A stretch of DNA of 6,983 bases from Gammaproteobacteria bacterium (GCA_004357005.1 SMWH01000145.1:1-6983); one strand, 5' to 3'; shown: positions 1-6,314, numbered from the stretch's first letter. Numbers and translations are program-made. Notes: generated from the sequence alone by a model not told the origin.

Positions 1-1
1 C

Positions 2-748
2 ACCGGCGAACAGGCGCTGGAGATCACCGACATGCTGGTGCGGTCCGGCGCGGTGGCGTGCGTGGTCATCGACTCGGTGGCGGCGCTGACCCCCAAGGCC
101 GAGATCGAGGGGGAGATGGGCGATCATCACGTGGGCCTGCACGCCCGGCTCATGTCCCAGGCCTTGCGCAAGCTCACCGCCAACATCAAGCGCTCCAATA
201 CCCTGGTGATCTTCATCAACCAGATCCGCATCAAGATCGGCGTGATGTTCGGCAACCCCGAAACGACCACGGGCGGCAACGCGCTCAAGTTCTATTCCTC
301 GGTCAGGTTGGATATCCGCCGCATCGGCGCCCTGAAGCGCGGCGATGAAGTCATCGGTTCGGACACGCGCGTCAAAGTGGTCAAGAACAAGATGGCGCCG
401 CCGTTCAGGAAAGCCGAGTTCGAGATCCTCTACGGTGAAGGCATCTCCCGGCAGGGCGAACTCATCGACCTGGGCGTCGAGCACGGCATCGTGGACAAGG
501 CTGGTTCCTGGTACAGCTATCAAGGCGACCGCATCGGTCAGGGCAAGGACAACGCCCGGACCTTCCTCAAGGACAACCCGGATACCGCCACCGAGATCGA
601 AGCCAAGCTGCGCGACCTTTTGATCCCCAAGCCGAAGGCCGATGCCAAGGCCCAGGACGCGAACGAGAACGAAGACCAGGATGCCGCGGCGGAAGCCGAG
701 GTCAAGGATCTGAAGTCCGTCAAAGCCAAGTTGGCGGAGAAGGCCTGA
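2..748 (+). CDS. recA: RecA recombinase, C-terminal part (5' end outside window)
   Basis: RecA is the ATP-dependent strand-exchange protein of homologous recombination and the co-protease that triggers LexA cleavage in the SOS response. The first full codon is a Thr equivalent to E. coli T121, so the Walker A loop lies outside the window. Visible are the Walker B strand ending in Asp (codon 71-73, equivalent to D144) in VVIDSVAALTPKAEIEGEMG, loop L1, the FINQIR segment with the Gln that senses ATP (equivalent to Q194), and DNA-binding loop L2 (GNPETTTGGNALKFY). The C-terminal domain runs through ILYGEGIS and GSWYSYQGDRIGQGKDN. The window carries 248 residues, implying about 368 in all, slightly longer than E. 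coli (353). The extra length is a charged tail, acidic (ENEDQD, AEAE) and then lysine-rich at the end. Stop TGA is at 746-748, 3 bases before recX. Identification is secure. Confidence 0.98.
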   Translation, partial: TGEQALEITDMLVRSGAVACVVIDSVAALTPKAEIEGEMGDHHVGLHARLMSQALRKLTANIKRSNTLVIFINQIRIKIGVMFGNPETTTGGNALKFYSSVRLDIRRIGALKRGDEVIGSDTRVKVVKNKMAPPFRKAEFEILYGEGISRQGELIDLGVEHGIVDKAGSWYSYQGDRIGQGKDNARTFLKDNPDTATEIEAKLRDLLIPKPKADAKAQDANENEDQDAAAEAEVKDLKSVKAKLAEKA

Positions 749-751
749 GGG

Positions 752-1210
752 GTGCCCCGGGCCACCGACGAACCTGACAACCCCCACATTGCACGGGATG
801 CCGCGCTGCGCCTTCTGGCGCGGCGCGAGCACTCCCGCCTCGAACTGACCCACAAACTGCGCTTAAGGGCCTTTAGCGAGCACGTCATCACCGAGCTTAT
901 TGAGACCCTGGCCAGCGAAAACCTCCAGAGCGAGGAACGTTTCACCGAGATGTTCGTCCACGCCCGCCGTGAGCGTGGGCGTGGGCCCGTACGCATCCGG
1001 GTTGAGTTGAGGGAGCGGGGCGTGCCCGATTCCCTGGTGGATGCCTGGCTGGATTTGGGGGACCCGGTCTGGACCGATCTCGCCCGGCGGGCCTGCCTGA
1101 AACGTTTTGGCCAGGTACCGGCCCGGGACTGGCCCGAGAAGGCGAAACGCATGCGTTTCCTCCAGGGCCGGGGGTTCACCACCGGGCAGATTCGTGATGT
1201 AGTGCAATGA
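752..1210 (+). CDS. recX: RecX, regulatory protein of RecA
   Basis: RecX binds the RecA filament and modulates (mostly inhibits) its strand-exchange and co-protease activity. The 152-residue product has the usual RecX length and all-helical character. It opens with DAALRLLARREHSRLELTHKL (about 16-36) and continues with the helical repeats EERFTEMFVHARRERGRGPVRIRVELRERGVPDSLVDAWL (about 61-100) and the closing RRMRFLQGRGF-type repeat (KRMRFLQGRGFTTGQIRDVV, about 132-151). The start is GTG at 752; no ATG is available, and a strong Shine-Dalgarno, GGAGAAGG, sits at 736-743 inside the end of recA, 8 bases upstream. The 3-base gap and this embedded ribosome site imply co-transcription and probably translational coupling with recA, so SOS induction of recA would raise RecX too. 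There is no sign of a terminator between the two genes. Confidence 0.95.
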   Translation: MPRATDEPDNPHIARDAALRLLARREHSRLELTHKLRLRAFSEHVITELIETLASENLQSEERFTEMFVHARRERGRGPVRIRVELRERGVPDSLVDAWLDLGDPVWTDLARRACLKRFGQVPARDWPEKAKRMRFLQGRGFTTGQIRDVVQ

Positions 1211-1223
1211 ACCTGCATGCGGT

Positions 1224-1253
1224 TTCCCAGTCATATTAAATAGATGATATAGT
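1224..1253 (+). promoter_or_regulatory. Candidate sigma-70 promoter of the toxin-antitoxin operon
   Basis: TTCCCA at 1224-1229 (4 of 6 to the -35 consensus) and TATAGT at 1248-1253 (5 of 6 to the -10) are 18 bases apart. They lie in an AT-rich patch unlike the GC-rich DNA on either side. The -10 sits inside the inverted repeat at 1237-1260. Transcription would begin near 1260, only a few bases ahead of the toxin ATG at 1263. Assignment is by eye. Confidence 0.45.
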
Positions 1254-1260
1254 CTATTTA
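1237..1260. promoter_or_regulatory. Inverted-repeat operator of the toxin-antitoxin operon
   Basis: TAAATAGA (1237-1244) and TCTATTTA (1253-1260) are perfect 8-base inverted repeats separated by 8 bases (TGATATAG). The geometry, with half-sites about 16 bases centre to centre, suits a dimeric XRE-family helix-turn-helix protein, and the repeat overlaps the candidate -10 and ends 2 bases before the toxin ATG. The natural reading is an autorepression site bound by the downstream antitoxin, alone or with toxin. The symmetry is seen directly; the binding is inferred. Confidence 0.7.
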
Positions 1261-1262
1261 GT

Positions 1263-1544
1263 ATGTGGTTGATCCTGGAGCATCGGCGTGTCCAACGGCG
1301 CGTCGGATCGCTGCCGCGAATCGTTCAGGCGCGTTACCAGAAATGGAAGGATATTGTGGAAACCTCGGGGCCGGCTGGTTTGCGGCGGGTCAAGGGTTAC
1401 CATGACGAGGCGTTGCGTGGAGTCTGGAAAGGCCATCGGTCCTCCCGGTTGGGCGCGCAGCATCGACTCATTTACAGGATTGTCGCGAACAGAATTCAGG
1501 TAGAAGTCGTGGATTTGAGGACACACGATTACCGAGTCAGGTAA
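1263..1544 (+). CDS. RelE/HigB-like type II toxin (putative mRNA interferase)
   Basis: This is a 93-residue basic protein of the RelE/StbE-like toxin superfamily. Such toxins usually cleave mRNA in the ribosome and are neutralised by a partner antitoxin. Family-like landmarks are the helical N-terminus with a run of Arg and Lys (about 8-30), the SGP.GLR.VKGYHDEAL block (35-51), WKGHRSSRL (55-63), the strand HRLIYRI (67-73), and the C-terminal THDYR (87-91). The Arg and His residues in the last three are candidate active-site residues. The start at 1263 is the only possible one, since an in-frame TGA lies at 1245-1247. No Shine-Dalgarno precedes it and the predicted transcript would be nearly leaderless. 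It ends with tandem stops TAA TAA (1542-1547), 7 bases before the antitoxin ATG. Toxin-first order is like higBA. Target and cleavage specificity cannot be read from the sequence. Confidence 0.85.
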   Translation: MWLILEHRRVQRRVGSLPRIVQARYQKWKDIVETSGPAGLRRVKGYHDEALRGVWKGHRSSRLGAQHRLIYRIVANRIQVEVVDLRTHDYRVR

Positions 1545-1551
1545 TAACAAG

Positions 1552-1812
1552 ATGAGTAATTACCGTCCGGCAAAAAGACACATTGAACTCTCGGTCGGGG
1601 AGTCCGTCAGGGTTGTGCGAGAGCTCCAGGAGTTGAGTCAGAACGATCTGGCGGGCCTCTCGGGGATTCCGCAGTCCACCATTTCGGCCATCGAGAATGA
1701 CCGGGTGCGTCTCGGCGTCGAGCGCGCCAAGGTTCTGGCGCGGGCTCTGAAGGTACACCCGGCGGTGCTGGTGTTCCCGGGGTGGGACATCAAAAAGGAA
1801 TCCGCAGCCTGA
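1552..1812 (+). CDS. XRE-family (HigA-like) antitoxin
   Basis: An 86-residue protein with a Cro/C1-type helix-turn-helix. The domain spans about residues 15-70: VRVVRELQELSQNDLAGLSG as the first helices, then the recognition helix in PQSTISAIENDRVRLGVE and the closing helix RAKVLARALKVHP. The C-terminal LVFPGWDIKKESAA is a short extension that may contact the toxin. It is expected to neutralise the toxin encoded immediately upstream and to repress the shared promoter through the inverted repeat at 1237-1260. A modest ribosome site, AGG at 1539-1541, overlaps the end of the toxin gene, so translation is probably coupled. The stop at 1810-1812 lies 20 bases before alaS, with no terminator between. 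The helix-turn-helix call is firm; the antitoxin role rests on the gene pair. Confidence 0.87.
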   Translation: MSNYRPAKRHIELSVGESVRVVRELQELSQNDLAGLSGIPQSTISAIENDRVRLGVERAKVLARALKVHPAVLVFPGWDIKKESAA

Positions 1813-1832
1813 ACGAAAAGGATAAGGACAGG

Positions 1833-4457
1833 ATGTCAAAAGTCCCCACATCCACCAACGAACTGCGCAGCGCGTTTCTGGAGTTTTTCCGGAAAAACGA
1901 CCACGAGGTCGTGTCCTCCAGTTCGCTGGTGCCCCATGACGACCCGACGCTGCTGTTCACTAACGCCGGCATGGTGCAGTTCAAGGACGTGTTTCTGGGC
2001 AAGGAAAAACGCCCCTATGTGCGCGCGACCTCGTCACAGCGTTGCGTTCGCGCCGGCGGCAAACACAACGACCTGGATGAGGTCGGCTATACGTCCCGTC
2101 ATCACACCTTTTTCGAGATGCTGGGGAATTTCTCCTTCGGCGACTATTTCAAGAAGGAAGCCATCCGCTACGCCTGGGATTTCCTGACGAAGGTCACGAA
2201 GCTGCCCGGGGAAAGAATCTGGGTCACCGTCTTCGAAGACGACGACGAGGCGGCGGAGATCTGGCACACCGACATCGGCGTGCCGAAAGACCGGATCATC
2301 CGCAAGGGCGCAAAAGACAATTTCTGGGCCATGGGCGAGACCGGACCGTGCGGACCCTGCACCGAGATTTTCTACGACCACGGAGCCGACCTTGAAGGCG
2401 GGCCACCGGGGAGCAAGGACGAAGACGGTGACCGCTACGTGGAAGTCTGGAACCTGGTGTTCATGCAGTTCGATCGCAACGCCGACGGCGAAATGGGCGA
2501 TCTTCCCAAGGTCAGCGTGGACACAGGGATGGGGCTGGAACGTCTGGCCGCCATCATGCAGGGCGTGCATTCCAACTACGAGATCGATCTGTTCAAGGCG
2601 CTGATCAAGGTGGCGGCCAGACTCACCGGCACCAGGGATCTGCACAACAAATCACTGAACGTGATTTCCGATCATATCCGCGCCTGCGCTTTTCTGATCG
2701 CCGATGGTGTGCTGCCCTCCAACGAAGGTCGTGGTTATGTGCTGCGCCGGATCATCCGCCGCGCCATCCGCCACGGTTACATGCTGGGTCAGGACAAGCC
2801 GTTTTTCTGGAAGATGGTCAAGCCGCTGGGCCAGCAGATGGGCGAGGCCTACCCGGAACTGGTCGAACAGCGCGCGCACATCGAGAAGGTGTTGAGCCGG
2901 GAAGAGGACCGTTTCGCCGAGACCCTCGATCAGGGCATGCGTTTGCTCGAAGACGCCATCGCATCCATGAAGGGCAAGACCATTCCGGGTGAGACCGTGT
3001 TCAAGCTCTATGACACCTACGGTTTCCCGGTAGACCTCACCGCCGATGTGGCCCGGGAACGGAATCTCAAGATCGACGAAAAGGGTTTCGAGAAAGCCAT
3101 GGCCGCCCAGCGCGAGCGCGGCAAACAGGCCAGTGGTTTCAAGGTGGCCTATGAATCCGGGGCGGTGGGTAGCGATGCCACGCCCACGGAATTCCTCGGT
3201 TACGACGAGCTGGACACCGACGGTTTGCGCATCATGGAACTGCTGGTGAACGGCAAACCCGTGGACAAGGCGAAAAAGGCCGATGAGGTCATCGTGATCC
3301 TGGATCGCACGCCTTTCTATGCTGAATCCGGTGGACAGACCGGAGACGCGGGCACGATCAGTGGCGACGGTGTGGAGTTCACTGTCAGCGACACCCGGAA
3401 GATCAACGACGTCCAGCACGCACATGTCGGCAAGCTGAAAAACGGCAGCCTGCATGTGGGCCAGAAGGTCCGTGCGGCGGTCGATGCGCAACGTCGTTGC
3501 GCCATCGTGCTGAATCATTCCGCGACCCATCTCATGCATGCGGCGCTTCGTGAAGTGCTGGGCAGCCACGTGCAGCAAAAAGGCTCGCTGGTGGCGCCGG
3601 ATCGCCTGCGTTTTGACTTTTCACATTACGAACCAGTGACGCTCGAGCAGATGCGTGAGATCGAACGGCTGGTCAATGACGAGATCCGCAAGAACGCGGC
3701 GGCCGACGTCAAGGTGTTGTCCTATAACGAGGCGATCAAGGCAGGTGCGCTGGCCTTTTTCGGCGAAAAATACGGCGATCGGGTTCGGGTCATGAAGTTC
3801 GGCGATTTCTCCGTGGAGCTGTGCGGCGGTACCCATGTCACGCGCGTCGGCGACATCGGCTTTTTCAAGATCACCTCCGAGTCCGGTATCGCCGCGGGCG
3901 TGCGCCGCATCGAGGCCGTTACCGGCGGCGGCGCCGAGGCGTGGGTCGAGAACGCCCAGTCGCGTCTCAGCGAGATCGCGGGTCTGGTGAAAAGCGGCGG
4001 CGACGATGTGGCCGACAAGGTGCGCCAACTCGTGGCGCGGGCGAAGACCCAGGAACGTGAGCTCTCGAGGCTCAAGCAGAGCATGGCCAGTTCCGCCGGT
4101 GACGATCTCGCCCAGCAGGCCGTGGATGTGAAAGGGCTCAAGGTGGTGGCGGCGCAACTGGACGCGGCCGATGCGAAGACCCTGCGTGAGACCCTCGATC
4201 ATCTCAAAAACAAGCTCAAATCCGCGGCCATCGTGCTGGCGGGCGTGGAGGGCGGCACGGTGCGTCTGGTGGCGGGCGTGACCGACGATCACACGGACCG
4301 CATCAAGGCCGGTGAACTGGTCAACTCCGTGGCCGAGCAGGTCGGGGGCAAGGGCGGGGGGCGCCCGGATATGGCCCAGGCCGGCGGCAACAAGCCCGAA
4401 GCCCTTCCCGAAGCCCTCGCGGGCGTGCCGGACTGGGTCCGCGCCCGCCTCCAATAA
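1833..4457 (+). CDS. alaS: Alanine--tRNA ligase (AlaRS)
   Basis: Class II synthetase that charges tRNA-Ala in the cytoplasm and hydrolyses mischarged Ser- and Gly-tRNA. At 874 residues it matches E. coli AlaRS closely. The catalytic core carries motif 1 (about 25-55, TLLFTNAGMVQFKD), motif 2 (TSSQRCVRAGGKHNDL with R70, 66-81), GETGPCGPCTEIFYD, and motif 3 (GMGLERL, 232-238). A tRNA-recognition region follows (RGYVLRRIIRRAIRHG). The editing domain has all four zinc ligands: H562 and H566 in NHSATH, C664 and H668 in CGGTH. A helical linker and the C-Ala domain (GGGRPDMAQAGG, 841-852) close the protein. I chose ATG 1833 (MSKVPTSTNELR), the family's usual N-terminus, with AAGGA repeats at 1818-1828. 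An in-frame ATG at 1782 would add 17 unrelated residues inside the antitoxin gene. No strong promoter of its own was seen in the 20-base gap. Confidence 0.98.
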   Translation: MSKVPTSTNELRSAFLEFFRKNDHEVVSSSSLVPHDDPTLLFTNAGMVQFKDVFLGKEKRPYVRATSSQRCVRAGGKHNDLDEVGYTSRHHTFFEMLGNFSFGDYFKKEAIRYAWDFLTKVTKLPGERIWVTVFEDDDEAAEIWHTDIGVPKDRIIRKGAKDNFWAMGETGPCGPCTEIFYDHGADLEGGPPGSKDEDGDRYVEVWNLVFMQFDRNADGEMGDLPKVSVDTGMGLERLAAIMQGVHSNYEIDLFKALIKVAARLTGTRDLHNKSLNVISDHIRACAFLIADGVLPSNEGRGYVLRRIIRRAIRHGYMLGQDKPFFWKMVKPLGQQMGEAYPELVEQRAHIEKVLSREEDRFAETLDQGMRLLEDAIASMKGKTIPGETVFKLYDTYGFPVDLTADVARERNLKIDEKGFEKAMAAQRERGKQASGFKVAYESGAVGSDATPTEFLGYDELDTDGLRIMELLVNGKPVDKAKKADEVIVILDRTPFYAESGGQTGDAGTISGDGVEFTVSDTRKINDVQHAHVGKLKNGSLHVGQKVRAAVDAQRRCAIVLNHSATHLMHAALREVLGSHVQQKGSLVAPDRLRFDFSHYEPVTLEQMREIERLVNDEIRKNAAADVKVLSYNEAIKAGALAFFGEKYGDRVRVMKFGDFSVELCGGTHVTRVGDIGFFKITSESGIAAGVRRIEAVTGGGAEAWVENAQSRLSEIAGLVKSGGDDVADKVRQLVARAKTQERELSRLKQSMASSAGDDLAQQAVDVKGLKVVAAQLDAADAKTLRETLDHLKNKLKSAAIVLAGVEGGTVRLVAGVTDDHTDRIKAGELVNSVAEQVGGKGGGRPDMAQAGGNKPEALPEALAGVPDWVRARLQ

Positions 4458-4647
4458 ACGGCACAGGTTCGTTTTCCGTTAATTGGGGACAGTTCCCTCA
4501 TTAAATTGGGTTAATTGGGGACAGTTACCTCATTTCCGCAGGCCGGACGCGATGAAACCCCCATTCCACAGAAATGAGGTAACTGTCCCCAATTAACGGG
4601 CTCTGACCCGGGAAAACGAACCCTTGTTGAGACCCGGGCCGTTTATT
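4453..4647. repeat. REP/REPIN-like nested palindromic element after alaS
   Basis: A set of nested inverted repeats fills most of the alaS-lysC gap. The outer arms AATAAACGGC (4453-4462) and GCCGTTTATT (4638-4647) are perfect, and the left one includes the alaS stop codon. The next arms, GGTTCGTTTTCC (4466-4477) and GGAAAACGAACC (4611-4622), are also perfect. The innermost pair is a perfect 27-base inverted repeat (4510-4536 and 4571-4597) around a 34-base spacer. Beside it lies GGGCTCTGACCC (4598-4609), whose complement GGGTCAGAGCCC recurs in altered form after csrA. From memory, AATTGGGGACAGT with GGGTCAGAGCCC recurs next to REP-associated tyrosine transposase genes in environmental proteobacteria. 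No transposase is present here, so this would be a non-autonomous copy. The symmetry is certain; the family name is inferred. Confidence 0.75.
4479..4534. repeat. Tandem near-identical 24-base units within the REP-like element
   Basis: Positions 4479-4502 and 4511-4534 are direct repeats differing only at 4495 (C) versus 4527 (A), at a 32-base period. Both begin TTAATTGGGGACAGTT and end CCTCATT. Either copy can pair with the inverted third copy at 4571-4597, though only the second pairs perfectly. This gives two alternative stems on one complementary arm, as in REP doublets and triplets. Confidence 0.85.
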
Positions 4648-4670
4648 CCTTGGGCGATTTGGTGTCTAAT
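4642..4670 (+). promoter_or_regulatory. Weak candidate promoter for lysC
   Basis: TCTAAT at 4665-4670 matches the -10 consensus at 5 of 6 positions. The best -35 at 17 bases is TTTATT (4642-4647), only 3 of 6. It would start transcription near 4677 and give a leader of about 77 bases containing both hairpins at 4697-4738. This is the best site I could find, not a strong one. Confidence 0.25.
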
Positions 4671-4696
4671 TGCGGTCCACTGTAGAACGCAGGGAA

Positions 4697-4738
4697 AACC
4701 CGCCAGGGTGTCCGGGTTAAAGGAATAAAAGACCCGGA
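4697..4738 (+). promoter_or_regulatory. lysC leader with two mutually exclusive hairpins
   Basis: AACCCG (4697-4702) can pair with CGGGTT (4713-4718). Alternatively TCCGGGT (4711-4717) can pair with ACCCGGA (4732-4738). Both stems need the CGGGT at 4713-4717, so only one can form at a time. The second stem has a 14-base loop carrying AAAGGAA (4719-4725) and ends 15 bases before the lysC ATG. The sequence lacks the conserved features I would expect of the lysine riboswitch. Pairing is seen directly; any regulatory role is inferred. Confidence 0.4.
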
Positions 4739-4753
4739 ACAGCGAAACAGTCA

Positions 4754-6028
4754 ATGGCGCTTCTGGTACAGAAATACGGAGGAACCTCCGTCACGAGCCC
4801 TGAGCACATCGGGCACGTGGCCGATCGTGTCGCCGCTGCGCGGCAACTGGGCCACCGAATCGTGGTGGTGGTGTCCGCCATGGGCGAGGAAACCGACCGG
4901 CTCAACGCCCTGGCCCAGGCTACCAACCCGGCACCCCGGCCCCGGGAACTGGATGTGCTTCTGGCTACCGGAGAGCAGGCGACCATCGCATTGCTGGCCA
5001 TGGCGCTGGAGCGCCGCGGGTGTGCCGCGCGTTCCTTCACCGGGGCACAGGCCGGAATCCGTACCGACGCTACGCACAATCGCGCGCGTATCGAGTCCAT
5101 CGATCCAACGGCGATTCGAGAGGCGCTGGCGAACAAACAGGTAGCCGTGGTGGCCGGGTTTCAGGGCGTGGATGCAAACGGCAACATCACGACCATCGGT
5201 CGTGGTGGATCGGATACGACCGCCGTCGCGCTGGCGGCAGCGATCGGCGCCGATGAGTGTCAGATCTGCACCGACGTGGACGGTGTGTACACGGCAGATC
5301 CGCGTATCGTGCCCGCCGCCCGCCGACTCGACCGGATTTCCATGGAAGAGATGCTGGAGTTGTCCGGCATGGGATCGAAGGTATTGCATCCGCGCGCCGT
5401 GGAATATGCCGGCAGACACCGCGTACCGGTACGCGTGGTGTCAACTTTCATGAGCGGCGATGGGACGCTGGTGGATCACCAGCAGAGCGACATGGAAGGA
5501 CCGCAACTGGTCGGTATCGCCTGCAACCGTGACGAGGCCATGATCACGGTGAGCGGCATCCCGGATCAGTCCGGGATTGGCGCGGCACTGATGGGTCCCC
5601 TGGCCGACGCCAACATCGATGTGGACATGGTCGTCCAGAATCAGGGGCAGGATGGTAGGATTGACCTCAGTTTCACCGTACAGCGCGGAGATCATGATCG
5701 CGCGTTGCGGCGGCTGAGGCAGACCGCGGATGAACTGAGCGCACGCTCCGTCAGCGCCAACGATAAGATCGCGAAGATATCGGTGGTTGGAGCGGGTGTT
5801 CGTCGTTCCCACGCGGGGGTGGTCAGCAAACTCTGCCAGGTATTGGCAGGAGAAGGGATCGACATCCGGATGCTGTCCACGGCCGAGATCAAGGTCTCGG
5901 TGGCAGTGGATGAGAAGTACCTGGAACTCGCCGTAAGGGCTTTGCACGACGCGTTCCAGCTGGACCGGGCTGAGGATACCGGTTCAGAAGACCGTCACAC
6001 GGACGCAGACACGAAGTCGGCGGTGTGA
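4754..6028 (+). CDS. lysC: Aspartate kinase (aspartokinase), monofunctional with ACT domains
   Basis: Phosphorylates aspartate to aspartyl-4-phosphate, the first step to lysine, threonine, methionine and diaminopimelate. The 424-residue protein starts with the signature KYGGTS (7-12). It continues with VVSAMGEETDRL, the ATP-site GRGGSDTTA (149-157), TDVDGVYTADPR (173-184) and LSGMGSKVLHPRAVE. From about 250 to the end lie two ACT domains, the first around ITVSGIPDQSGIGAAL and the second from about 341 (KISVVGAGVRRSHAGV to LELAVRALHDAF). These are the usual sites for lysine/threonine feedback. There is no homoserine dehydrogenase domain. A polar tail of about 20 residues (RAEDTGSEDRHTDADTKSAV) makes it a little longer than typical (about 405-412). 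The start MALLVQKYGG is canonical although the ribosome site is weak (GGAA at 4736-4739). It sits between alaS and csrA as in pseudomonads. Confidence 0.97.
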   Translation: MALLVQKYGGTSVTSPEHIGHVADRVAAARQLGHRIVVVVSAMGEETDRLNALAQATNPAPRPRELDVLLATGEQATIALLAMALERRGCAARSFTGAQAGIRTDATHNRARIESIDPTAIREALANKQVAVVAGFQGVDANGNITTIGRGGSDTTAVALAAAIGADECQICTDVDGVYTADPRIVPAARRLDRISMEEMLELSGMGSKVLHPRAVEYAGRHRVPVRVVSTFMSGDGTLVDHQQSDMEGPQLVGIACNRDEAMITVSGIPDQSGIGAALMGPLADANIDVDMVVQNQGQDGRIDLSFTVQRGDHDRALRRLRQTADELSARSVSANDKIAKISVVGAGVRRSHAGVVSKLCQVLAGEGIDIRMLSTAEIKVSVAVDEKYLELAVRALHDAFQLDRAEDTGSEDRHTDADTKSAV

Positions 6029-6029
6029 C

Positions 6030-6104
6030 GGACCCGGAGTAACCGGCGCCCTTGGATGGACAGGGATATAGAACGCCGGACAGACAACATGGACTGAAAG
6101 GAGA
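6030..6104 (+). promoter_or_regulatory. csrA leader with clustered CsrA-binding GGA motifs
   Basis: Eight GGA triplets occur in 73 bases, at 6030, 6036, 6054, 6058, 6064, 6078, 6091 and 6100. The site at 6058-6069 (GGACAGGGATAT) matches the CsrA SELEX consensus RUACARGGAUGU at 10 of 12 positions. The last GGA is within the csrA Shine-Dalgarno (AAGGAG, 6098-6103, 7 bases before ATG). E. coli CsrA represses its own translation through several such sites including one over the ribosome site, so autorepression is the likely meaning. No clear promoter or terminator is visible in this gap, so csrA may also be read from lysC. Confidence 0.6.
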
Positions 6105-6110
6105 CGGGGT

Positions 6111-6308
6111 ATGCTGATACTCACTCGCAGGGTTGGCGAGACGCTCATGATTGGCGACGAAGTGACCGTGACGGTGCTCGGCGTGAAGGGGAATCAGGTG
6201 CGTATTGGCATCAATGCACCCAAGGAAATACCAGTGCATCGCGAAGAAATCTACGAACGCATCCAGCGTGAGCGGGAAGACCAATCCGCCGCCGAATCCC
6301 AGCAGTAA
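6111..6308 (+). CDS. csrA: Carbon storage regulator CsrA (RsmA)
   Basis: Small dimeric RNA-binding protein that recognises GGA in hairpin loops near ribosome sites and controls translation and stability of mRNAs for carbon flux, motility and biofilm formation. The 65 residues are almost identical to E. coli CsrA over the first 50: MLILTRRVGETLMIGDEV, then VTVLGVKGNQVRIGINAPKE and VHREEIYERIQ. The RNA-contact residues L4 and R44 are both present. The C-terminal tail (REREDQSAAESQQ) is variable, as usual. A strong Shine-Dalgarno (AAGGAG, 6098-6103) supports the ATG at 6111. It lies 82 bases after lysC and would normally be followed by a tRNA-Ser gene, which here survives only as a fragment. Confidence 0.98.
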   Translation: MLILTRRVGETLMIGDEVTVTVLGVKGNQVRIGINAPKEIPVHREEIYERIQREREDQSAAESQQ

Positions 6309-6314
6309 ACGAGT

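Noticed and set aside
1782..1832. Upstream ATG at 1782 as the alaS start
   Set aside because: It adds 17 residues with no family similarity, lies inside the antitoxin gene and lacks a good ribosome site; ATG 1833 gives the canonical AlaRS N-terminus with AAGGA upstream.
2652..3578. 308-codon open frame on the minus strand opposite alaS
   Set aside because: It is a shadow of the GC-rich alaS codon pattern; its composition (many His, Val, Gly, Asp) and lack of any recognisable domain fit an antisense artefact. Similar frames opposite 3621-4454 and 538-1218 were dropped for the same reason.
4510..4597. Intrinsic terminator after alaS
   Set aside because: The 27-base stem is strong, but its loop is 34 bases and no T-run follows; the repeat-element reading explains it better.
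4479..4597. CRISPR-like repeats
   Set aside because: There are only three copies, one inverted, with spacers of 8 and about 36 bases, so there is no regular array and no cas gene.
4453..4647. Insertion sequence
   Set aside because: At about 195 bases it is too short to hold a transposase, no coding frame lies inside, and no flanking target duplication is visible.
4623..4753. Lysine riboswitch ahead of lysC
   Set aside because: The leader is too short and lacks the multi-helix junction and conserved bases of that riboswitch; only two small competing hairpins are present.
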